Origin: Caldisericota bacterium
GTDB taxonomy: Bacteria > Caldisericota > Caldisericia > B22-G15
Assembly: GCA_003648245.1 (NCBI GenBank)
Contig: QMOO01000075.1
Coordinates: 1 to 6,077 of the forward strand
DNA length: 6,077 nt
Reading direction: 5' to 3'
The position numbers and the translations under genes were made by a program. The notes under the pieces were generated by a model. The model ran no database searches, was not told where the DNA came from, and saw only the letters and a program-made list of their open reading frames with translations. Position 1 is the stretch's first letter. Every line of letters begins with the position of its first letter. Shown piece after piece: positions 1 to 5,640 of this stretch.

Positions 1-290
1 ATGGCAATAAGATCTTCAACTCCATCACTTATCTCTTTAGCAGCTACACCCACCTGAAGAATAGATGCAAGTTGTTCTATCTCCTTTCTTGTTGTCCATG
101 CACTCTTTGAGGCATAAATTATGGAAAGCCTTATTTCATAGGATAACTCATTTATCTTTCTCTTCATAACAATTGCTTCAAGGGCAAGATCTCTTTCATT
201 CTGAAGGATTGCAGAGTACCCCAAATCAACTATTATTTGGGATACCTTTTTTAGATCTTCAAGTATCTCCTTTGCATTTCTTATCTTCAT
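1..290 (-). CDS. PhoU-domain protein of the PhoU + TrkA_C type, N-terminal part (3' end beyond window)
   Basis: Ninety-six residues are visible before the window ends, starting MKIRNAKEILEDLKK. The sequence is all helical in character. It matches the N-terminal PhoU-like helical bundle of small proteins that pair PhoU with a C-terminal TrkA_C ligand-binding domain, as found beside or within K+ transport systems: 'VDLGYSAIL' at 21-29, a 'LALEAIVMKRKINELSYEIRL' stretch at 35-55 (continuous helix), and 'LASILQVGVAAKEISDGVEDL' near 74-94. The last stretch is the most diagnostic. TrkA_C itself would lie outside the window, so the two-domain reading is a prediction. Residues 41-45 (VMKRK) are basic where relatives I recall are acidic. 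The gene follows the dehydrogenase by 18 bases, so it is probably co-transcribed, but nothing ties it to polysaccharide synthesis. Alternative: a stand-alone PhoU-like regulator. Confidence 0.72.
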   Translation of the reverse strand, partial: MKIRNAKEILEDLKKVSQIIVDLGYSAILQNERDLALEAIVMKRKINELSYEIRLSIIYASKSAWTTRKEIEQLASILQVGVAAKEISDGVEDLIA

Positions 291-296
291 TTTTCT

Positions 297-303
297 CCTC
301 CTT
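297..303 (-). promoter_or_regulatory. Strong ribosome binding site before the PhoU-type gene
   Basis: AAGGAGG on the minus strand, six bases before the ATG at 290, sits within the 18-base gap after the dehydrogenase stop. It fixes the start and shows that this gene is translated independently even if it shares the operon mRNA. Confidence 0.8.
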
Positions 304-308
304 ATTAT

Positions 309-1604
309 TTAAAAACCAATAAAATCTATACCTTCCCTTTCAATCTCTTCCCTTTTAAATAGCCCCCTTGTATCCACAAGAATAAAATCCTTTCCCACGT
401 AATCCTTTATCTTTTTTATGGTTAAATCATTAAAATCCTTCTGAATTGCCATAATAACAACAACATCGCTTCCCTTTAGTACCTCATTTAGAGACTCCTT
501 CTTCTCTAAGATAGATTCTTCCACTTCTGGATCATAGGCTGCAATCTCCCCGAAACTTTCCCTTGAAAGCTTTATAAACTTTATAGCCGGGCTTTCCCTC
601 GTATCTTTTGAGTAATTTTTCATGGAAAGACCAAGAATTGATATTTTACTATCTTTGATTTTCTTATGAGTCTCTTTAAGTTTTGCCTTTATAAGTTTCA
701 GTATCCTCTCTGGCATAGAATCGTTAATTCTTCTTCCGTGTTCAAATAAAGAAAGATACTCCTTCCCTTTCACACTTTCTCTTAAATAGTAATAGGCATA
801 TGGAAGGCAATGTCCTCCAACACCAGGTCCGGGAGAGAGAAGATTTTTTACCCTCTTGTGTGTCTTTGCTATCTCTATAACCTCTTTTGGAAAAAGTCCG
901 TTCTCTATTAGAAAGAGTGCCAGTTCGTTCACCATGGCTATGTTTAAATCTCTTTGAGCATTCTCTATGAGTTTTGATGCCTCAGCATGCTCAATGGAGG
1001 GAGAAATGAATATATCCTTTGAAAATCTTTTAAAAAATTCCTTCGCCTTGTTTACACTTCTCTCTCCAACACCACTTATCACTGTAGTCATACTTATAAG
1101 TTCATCAAAGGCTTTTCCCTCTGCCATCCTTTCAGGAACATAGGATAGATAGAAATCTCTCTCCACTTTTAAGCCACTGAGCTTCTCAAGAAGGGGCAAA
1201 AGTATATTCCTTGTTGTCCCAATGGGAACAGTGCTTCTTAGAATTACGAGATCCCCTTTCTTTAAACTACCCCCTATCATTTCTCCACCCCTTCTTATGT
1301 ATCTAAAATTCACTCTCTTATTCTTTGTGAGGGGAAGTGGTATGGTAATTATTATCACACTGGAGAACTTTAACACATGTTCATAGTCGGTGGTTGGGAT
1401 GAATCTTCCTTTTTTAATCTCATCAACTACTATCTCATCTATGCTCCTCCCCTCAAAATATTCGTAAAGACCAGTCTTTCCTTTCTTTATCCTTTCAATC
1501 CTTTGGGCATCTATATCTACACCGTAAACTTCTTCTCCATTTAAAGAAAGTATAAGGGCTAAAGGAAGACCAACTGCACCAAGGCCAAAAACAGATACTT
1601 TCAT
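309..1604 (-). CDS. Nucleotide sugar dehydrogenase (UDP-glucose / UDP-N-acetylhexosamine 6-dehydrogenase family)
   Basis: A 431-residue cytoplasmic enzyme that oxidises C6 of a UDP-sugar to a uronic acid with two NAD+, supplying a charged sugar for the polymer. The order is classical: Rossmann NAD site 'GLGAVG' at 7-12 with acidic Asp30/Asp32 after the second strand, 'STVPIGTT' at 124-131, 'YVPERMAEGKAFDEL' at 155-169, the central helix 'KLIENAQRDLNIAMVNE' at 211-227, the catalytic loop 'PGPGVGGHCLP' with nucleophile Cys266, and the C-terminal domain with 'LGLSMKNYSKDTRESPA' at 324-340. The central helix and GGHC loop resemble the UDP-ManNAc/UDP-GlcNAc dehydrogenase branch (WecC/WbpA-like) more than UDP-glucose dehydrogenase, but the substrate is not certain. 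Length is normal and no catalytic residue is missing. The ATG overlaps the previous stop (ATGA), with GAGGGAG about seven bases upstream. Confidence 0.93.
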   Translation of the reverse strand: MKVSVFGLGAVGLPLALILSLNGEEVYGVDIDAQRIERIKKGKTGLYEYFEGRSIDEIVVDEIKKGRFIPTTDYEHVLKFSSVIIITIPLPLTKNKRVNFRYIRRGGEMIGGSLKKGDLVILRSTVPIGTTRNILLPLLEKLSGLKVERDFYLSYVPERMAEGKAFDELISMTTVISGVGERSVNKAKEFFKRFSKDIFISPSIEHAEASKLIENAQRDLNIAMVNELALFLIENGLFPKEVIEIAKTHKRVKNLLSPGPGVGGHCLPYAYYYLRESVKGKEYLSLFEHGRRINDSMPERILKLIKAKLKETHKKIKDSKISILGLSMKNYSKDTRESPAIKFIKLSRESFGEIAAYDPEVEESILEKKESLNEVLKGSDVVVIMAIQKDFNDLTIKKIKDYVGKDFILVDTRGLFKREEIEREGIDFIGF

Positions 1605-2887
1605 ATAACTTCTCCCTCTTTAAGAGAATTTATAAACACATCCACTAAATTATCCATGGAATACTTTTTCACACAATCAATGTCTGGTTTAAATTCTTCC
1701 CCCCTCTTCCATAAACTAAACAACTCTTTAATCTTTTTCTTTATTTTAGTAACATCCTCGGGATCCACATTATCTTTAAAACCACAGGTTTCAAGAATCT
1801 CTTTACACTCTCCATCTGGAACAAGGGCAAGTATTCTTTTTTTAGCTCTCATATACTCAAAGGTTTTCTGAGGGACAGTTTCAAAACCCCCTCTTGCAAG
1901 ATAAAGGAAGAGAACAGATGAGCCAAGTATGTAAGAGATAGCCTCCCTGTGGGGCATAAATCCTGTAACAACTACGTAATTCTTGAGTCCCAGAGAGGAA
2001 GCTATCCTTTCAGTGTTCTCTTCAAAGGGACCGAGAATATAAACTTTTATATTTCTTTTTATCTCCTCATCTTCATCTATAACTTCTCTTACAGCTTTTA
2101 AAAAATACACAGGGGTCTGAATGGAGTAGAAACTTCCTGCATATGATATGGTAAAACCTTTAAGTTTTTTAGGGGAGACATTAAAGTCATTTTCGTCATA
2201 CCCACCATAAACTACCTTCACCCTCTCCTCTGAAAGAAATTTATAGGTTCTAAGAAGCCTCTCTTTAAATGATTTGGTAACGGTGAGTATTAAATCTGCC
2301 TCTCTTATGCAATTTTCCTCTATTCTTCTATTCTTCTCCCTAACCTTTCCTGGATAGAGCACAAAGGGATTATCTGACCATAAATCTCTCAAATCCATAA
2401 CCCATTTAATTCCCAATGTTTTAAGTTTTAGTCCTATAAGATGTACAGAGTGAGGTGGACCTGTGGTTATTACTGTGTCTATTTCATTCTCTTTTATTAT
2501 TCTTTTTCCTTCCAGAGAAGCATCTTTAACCCATGTTACCTTTTCATCAGGGATAAAAAAAGAAAGTTTGAGTTTTGAAAGAAGCCCACCCTTCAAAACT
2601 TTAAACTCTTCAACAACATCTATACCTCCCCCTTCTTTCTTTTTTCTTTTGATTAATTTAAGAAGAGCTTTTGGAAAAAAGAGTCTTGGATCTTTATAAT
2701 AAACCCTGAAAATTTTAACATCATCGGATACCTTTAAAAACTCATCCTTATACCTTATAGAGGGGTAATTAGCAGTTAGAAGATACTTCTCAAATCCCTT
2801 CAAATTGTTTAATATCTTCAGTATTCTCTGACTTCCACCACTTCCCATGGGAGGTGAGAAAAAGGATACAAATAGAATCTTTTTCAA
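1601..2887 (-). CDS. Glycosyltransferase, family 4-like (GT-B fold), TTG start
   Basis: A 428-residue cytoplasmic enzyme likely to add a second sugar to the repeat unit. The N-terminal half has 'SFFSPPMGSGGSQR' at 8-21, 'FIPDEKVTWV' at 111-120, 'TTGPPHSVHLIGLKL' at 141-155 and 'DLRDLW' at 165-170, all typical of a recognisable subgroup of family 4-like transferases in polysaccharide clusters. The C-terminal half starts near 'TISYAGSFY' (246-254), includes 'YILGPF' and 'VVTGFMPHREA', and has an EX7E equivalent at Glu336 and Glu344 in 'FETVPQKTFEYM'. A Lys/Glu-rich insertion at about 78-100 is the least conserved part. The start is TTG at 2887 within a TTGA overlap with the previous stop; AAAGAGGTGATT just upstream supports it, and the next Met (14) would destroy the first beta strand and glycine loop. 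The sugar specificity is unknown. Confidence 0.88.
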   Translation of the reverse strand: MKKILFVSFFSPPMGSGGSQRILKILNNLKGFEKYLLTANYPSIRYKDEFLKVSDDVKIFRVYYKDPRLFFPKALLKLIKRKKKEGGGIDVVEEFKVLKGGLLSKLKLSFFIPDEKVTWVKDASLEGKRIIKENEIDTVITTGPPHSVHLIGLKLKTLGIKWVMDLRDLWSDNPFVLYPGKVREKNRRIEENCIREADLILTVTKSFKERLLRTYKFLSEERVKVVYGGYDENDFNVSPKKLKGFTISYAGSFYSIQTPVYFLKAVREVIDEDEEIKRNIKVYILGPFEENTERIASSLGLKNYVVVTGFMPHREAISYILGSSVLFLYLARGGFETVPQKTFEYMRAKKRILALVPDGECKEILETCGFKDNVDPEDVTKIKKKIKELFSLWKRGEEFKPDIDCVKKYSMDNLVDVFINSLKEGEVI

Positions 2888-3966
2888 CCAATCACCTCTT
2901 TGTATATCTTTAGAGTATCTTCACACATCTTATCCACTGTAAACCTCTCCTTTACTTTTATTATGTTTCTTTTACCAAACTCTTCTTTTAACTTCTTATC
3001 TTTAAACAAAAGGATCTTCTCCTTAAATTCTTCCACATCAAAATCTTTTACAATGTACCCATTTACTCCATCCTCCACCATCTCCCTTACACCACCTGAA
3101 TCACTAACTACCACAGGAAGAGATGACGCCATGGCTTCAAGAACTGAAACAGAGAAACCTTCTCTTATGGAGGTGGATACAAAAACATCAAAAACACCAT
3201 AAAATCTCTTTGCGTCTTTTCTAAACCCAGTAATAACAACAGAATCTTTTAATCCATACTCTTCTATCCTTTTCTCAACAAGAGTACGCATACTTCCATC
3301 TCCCACAATCATAAGTTTCGCCTTTTTCTCTTTAAGGTGAACTGCCTTAAATACATCAATTAAAAAAAGTGGATTTTTAACCCTTTCCATTCGCATTATG
3401 CTTCCAATGACAAAGTCGTTTTTACCAAAAAACTCCTCTTTTGAAAAAAAACCATCTGGTATCTCAACACCCAAAGGTACAACTCTAACATCAAGTGCTG
3501 GATTTCTTCTCAACACATCCCTCATCAAAGCCCTTGATGGAACTATAACCACCTTCGGAATACCTATTGTGGTATTATCAATCTTTTCAAAGATAAATCC
3601 CTTTATCTTTGAGGAATAGTCCTCCCTTATAAAACTTGTGATACTTGTGATGACAGGAATATTCAGTTTCCTTGCTATCCTTCTACCATAGAAATTTCCC
3701 CTCACTCCATATGTATGAATTAGGGATAAATTCTCCTCTGAAACATCTTTAAGCACATCTTTAAATACCTTGGAAGAGAAGGGAAGTTTTGATTCAAAGA
3801 GATGATTTTTGAATCCACTTTCCTCAATTTCATAAAACAGGGGACCTTTAAAAAAGGTAAAAAAAATGGCCTCCACTTTCCCTTTTAAGCCTCTTGCAAG
3901 ACTCATAACCTGATATCTTGATCCCCCTTTCTCTCCTCCGCTTATAAAAACACCCACTTTAATCAT
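2884..3966 (-). CDS. Glycosyltransferase family 4 protein (GT-B fold, retaining)
   Basis: A 360-residue, apparently soluble or membrane-associated cytoplasmic enzyme that would add one sugar from a nucleotide-sugar donor to the lipid-linked repeat unit. The N-terminal acceptor half opens with a Gly-rich loop 'SGGEKGGSRYQV' at 9-20 and has the usual His84 in 'SLIHTYG'. The C-terminal donor half begins at about 185 ('VIGSIMRMERVKNP', with the basic pair Arg192/Lys197), continues with 'LMIVGDG' at 218-224, and carries the EX7E motif as Glu269 and Glu277 in 'REGFSVSVLEAMASSLPVVV', then 'SDSGGVREMV'. All expected catalytic features are present and the length is normal. The start ATG at 3966 has AAGGAGG four bases upstream, lying inside the end of the polymerase gene; the 8-base overlap implies coupled translation. 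Family is certain; donor and acceptor sugars cannot be read from sequence. Confidence 0.93.
   Translation of the reverse strand: MIKVGVFISGGEKGGSRYQVMSLARGLKGKVEAIFFTFFKGPLFYEIEESGFKNHLFESKLPFSSKVFKDVLKDVSEENLSLIHTYGVRGNFYGRRIARKLNIPVITSITSFIREDYSSKIKGFIFEKIDNTTIGIPKVVIVPSRALMRDVLRRNPALDVRVVPLGVEIPDGFFSKEEFFGKNDFVIGSIMRMERVKNPLFLIDVFKAVHLKEKKAKLMIVGDGSMRTLVEKRIEEYGLKDSVVITGFRKDAKRFYGVFDVFVSTSIREGFSVSVLEAMASSLPVVVSDSGGVREMVEDGVNGYIVKDFDVEEFKEKILLFKDKKLKEEFGKRNIIKVKERFTVDKMCEDTLKIYKEVIG
2888..2901 (-). promoter_or_regulatory. Ribosome binding site fixing the TTG start of the second glycosyltransferase
   Basis: The minus strand reads AAAGAGGTGATTGG directly before TTG at 2887. AGAGGTGAT pairs almost perfectly with the 3' end of bacterial 16S rRNA, and the GAGG core lies seven bases from the start. 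No ATG lies in a usable position, so this site decides the start. Confidence 0.8.
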
Positions 3967-5257
3967 TTATCCTCCTTATGGAAAAGAGAATTCCAGCCAA
4001 TGTCCACATAGTAACAGATAGAGGCACAACCTCCCATAGATTCTCTGTAATATTGTTGATAAGGAATGCAATAATACCGAATGTTATACCGAGGGCTACA
4101 GATTTTAAAAATCCATCATTCCTGTTTACAACTGTTGCAATTCCTCTCTTAATCATGGTAAAAATCATGTACAGAAAGGAGATAAAACCAAAGATTCCTG
4201 TCTCAACAAGGGTTTTAAGATAATAGTTATCCACATATATACCCTCAAAAAATCCAACTCTACTTGCCACTGCTCCACCAAAACCACCTGGCCCAACGCC
4301 CAAAATTGGATTTCTTTTAAAAATATCTATGGCAAGACTCCATCTGTATATCCTTCCATAAGTCCTTGCCTTCTCTATATAGACAGGAGATAAAAGATTC
4401 ATAAATCTTGTCCTTACCTGTGGAATAAAGTAGGATAAAACAATAATAATTACAAGCAGGAGGAAAATCCTTTTATCCTTGTATGTCAGGGCAAAGAAAA
4501 AGAAGGCTAAGAATATGGATAACCATGCACCTCTTGTAAGGGTAAATAATAGGGCAGAAAGAGAGATGAGTGTAACAAAGAGGTAGATATATTTCTTGAT
4601 ACCCTTCTCATTTAAAAAGAGAATAAATACAAGTGGCAAAATGAGGATTAAATAACCTGCAAGGGCATTTGGACTTGTAAAAATAGAGAACGCTCTCGTG
4701 GCTATACCCATTTCCAGATCTTTATCCACCCAGGAAGGAGGAATGGGAACCTTCACAATGAACTGGTATATTGCATAGATGGATACAATAGATACAGAAA
4801 CCAAAGAAATGTCAATAATCTTTCTTATATCCTCTTTGTTGGAGGTAAAGTTTACAACTACTATAAAGAAAAGGAACATCTCAAGGTAACTTCTTATTCC
4901 ATCAATTCCAGCACTCAGAGGGATATTGGATTTTAAAAGAGATAAGCTCAGGAAAAAAAGAAAAAGGAGAACGGGATTTATAATCTCTGTAAAAACTACA
5001 CTTTTTCTCTTTATCCTTATAAGAAGTATAAGAAAGAGGAGGATTAAAAATCCCTCATCCCATATAGAAGAGATGGATGTAAAACTTCGCCTTACAAAGA
5101 AGTCCATCAGAGGATAAAGGGGGACAAGATAAAAAAGAAGCTTCTCAGGAAAGTAATAAAAAATAAGGGGTAGCGAGAAAATTAAAGAAAGGACTGGAGA
5201 AATAAAAAAGCCCAATCCAGAAAGAAGAGAAAAGACAAAAGTTCCTCCCTTCTTCAT
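3959..5257 (-). CDS. O-antigen polymerase/ligase family protein (Wzy/WaaL, Wzy_C domain)
   Basis: A 432-residue polytopic membrane protein with roughly ten to twelve hydrophobic helices. Proteins of this family transfer undecaprenyl-linked glycan chains to another chain (Wzy polymerase) or to an acceptor (WaaL ligase) at the outer face of the membrane. Visible family motifs in order are 'MDFFVRR' then 'SSIWDE' near 51-68, 'SPNALAGYL' at 195-203, 'TLTRGAW' at 239-245 with the conserved Arg242, 'NPILGVGPGGFG' at 316-327 at the start of the large outer loop, and 'VDNYYLKTLVETG' at 342-354. The position usually read as His-Asn in WaaL ligases is Asp343-Asn344 here, and the whole protein has no His or Cys, which favours polymerase over ligase. 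The ATG is inside an ATGA overlap with the preceding gene and has AGGGG seven bases upstream. The 3' end overlaps the next gene by 8 bases. Substrate is unknown. Confidence 0.9.
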   Translation of the reverse strand: MKKGGTFVFSLLSGLGFFISPVLSLIFSLPLIFYYFPEKLLFYLVPLYPLMDFFVRRSFTSISSIWDEGFLILLFLILLIRIKRKSVVFTEIINPVLLFLFFLSLSLLKSNIPLSAGIDGIRSYLEMFLFFIVVVNFTSNKEDIRKIIDISLVSVSIVSIYAIYQFIVKVPIPPSWVDKDLEMGIATRAFSIFTSPNALAGYLILILPLVFILFLNEKGIKKYIYLFVTLISLSALLFTLTRGAWLSIFLAFFFFALTYKDKRIFLLLVIIIVLSYFIPQVRTRFMNLLSPVYIEKARTYGRIYRWSLAIDIFKRNPILGVGPGGFGGAVASRVGFFEGIYVDNYYLKTLVETGIFGFISFLYMIFTMIKRGIATVVNRNDGFLKSVALGITFGIIAFLINNITENLWEVVPLSVTMWTLAGILFSIRRIND

Positions 5258-5640
5258 GATAAAACCCCTGAAATTACTTTAAATATGAAGCTCTCCTTAA
5301 CCAGGTTCTCTTTAAAGAGAAGAATGTAGAGTATAAAATAAATAACCACCCAGGAAATCACCCTGACCCCAACATCAAAAATAAAAAAAGATAGGGGCAC
5401 AAGAATAACGAAAATGGCAAGAAGAAGATTGAAGCTATCTCCTCTGTAATCTAAAAAACCTGTTCTTAAACTCAGACTTACATCCACTCCATACTTTTTA
5501 ATAAGGGAGAAGACGAAACTATCTTCAAAAGCATAAACAAACATGGAAACTACCTTACCTATAAAACTCTCCCTTATGAGTTCAAGGATGAAATCAATAA
5601 ATCTTAATATGAAGCTCTCTTTAAGGAGTCTCTTCATCAT
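5254..5640 (-). CDS. Small membrane protein with 16-residue ESF repeats; probable detached N-terminal part of the O-antigen polymerase
   Basis: A 128-residue protein of unproven function. Residues 7-22, 23-38 and 39-54 are three consecutive 16-residue units, each opening with (K/R/E)(E/D)SF and followed by hydrophobic residues at helical spacing. The motif returns as KESFIF at 115-120, close to the C-terminus, and weakly as DSF at 68-70. Residues about 71-109 form a hydrophobic hairpin of two likely membrane helices separated by Asp89-Val-Gly. There is no signal peptide, His or Cys. From memory, comparable short repeats sit at the N-terminus of long O-antigen ligase-family proteins in Clostridia; here they are a separate gene ending in an ATGA overlap with the polymerase. 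The start is ATGATG at 5640/5637, inside the end of the LCP gene, with only a weak AAGAG beside it. The next possible start, Met33, would delete the first repeat, so the early start and translational coupling are preferred. A role as polymerase partner is inference. Confidence 0.8.
   Translation of the reverse strand: MMKRLLKESFILRFIDFILELIRESFIGKVVSMFVYAFEDSFVFSLIKKYGVDVSLSLRTGFLDYRGDSFNLLLAIFVILVPLSFFIFDVGVRVISWVVIYFILYILLFKENLVKESFIFKVISGVLS
5282..5300 (-). repeat. 19-base direct repeat, copy 2
   Basis: The minus-strand reading is TTAAGGAGAGCTTCATATT, which encodes the last KESFI motif of the 128-residue protein. It differs from the copy at 5606-5624 by one silent A/G change in the Lys codon. 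Confidence 0.85.
5479..5622 (-). repeat. Three tandem 16-residue ESF protein repeats
   Basis: Residues 7-22, 23-38 and 39-54 of the 128-residue protein share the pattern basic/acidic-E/D-S-F-hydrophobic, with the Ser at 9, 25 and 41, an exact 16-residue (48-base) period. The DNA copies differ (AGCTTC, AGTTTT, AGTTTC for Ser-Phe), so the conservation is at protein level and not a recent DNA duplication. The spacing fits short amphipathic helices lying on the membrane. Confidence 0.75.
5606..5624 (-). repeat. 19-base direct repeat, copy 1
   Basis: The minus-strand reading is TTAAAGAGAGCTTCATATT, which encodes the first KESFI motif. It matches the copy at 5282-5300 at 18 of 19 bases, in the same orientation and reading frame, 324 bases (108 codons) away. 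Confidence 0.85.

Noticed and set aside
291..308. Terminator or promoter in the gap between the dehydrogenase and the PhoU-type gene
   Set aside because: The 18 bases hold little beyond a ribosome binding site; there is no inverted repeat or T-run and no room for a promoter except inside the upstream gene.
1656..5117. Plus-strand open frames of 63-100 codons at 1656-1871, 2463-2699, 2900-3202, 3398-3619, 3978-4223 and 4926-5117
   Set aside because: All lie antisense inside well-supported minus-strand genes, have no recognisable motifs, and have Ser/Thr/Lys-rich or low-complexity compositions typical of shadow frames.
5250..5281. Sequencing error or programmed frameshift joining the repeat protein to the polymerase
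   Set aside because: The polymerase frame is open upstream only to a stop at 5279-5281, and the GGG GTT TTA run does not form a canonical -1 slippery heptamer. The ATGA overlap plus an AGGGG site matches the coupling style of neighbouring genes. A single-base error still cannot be wholly excluded.
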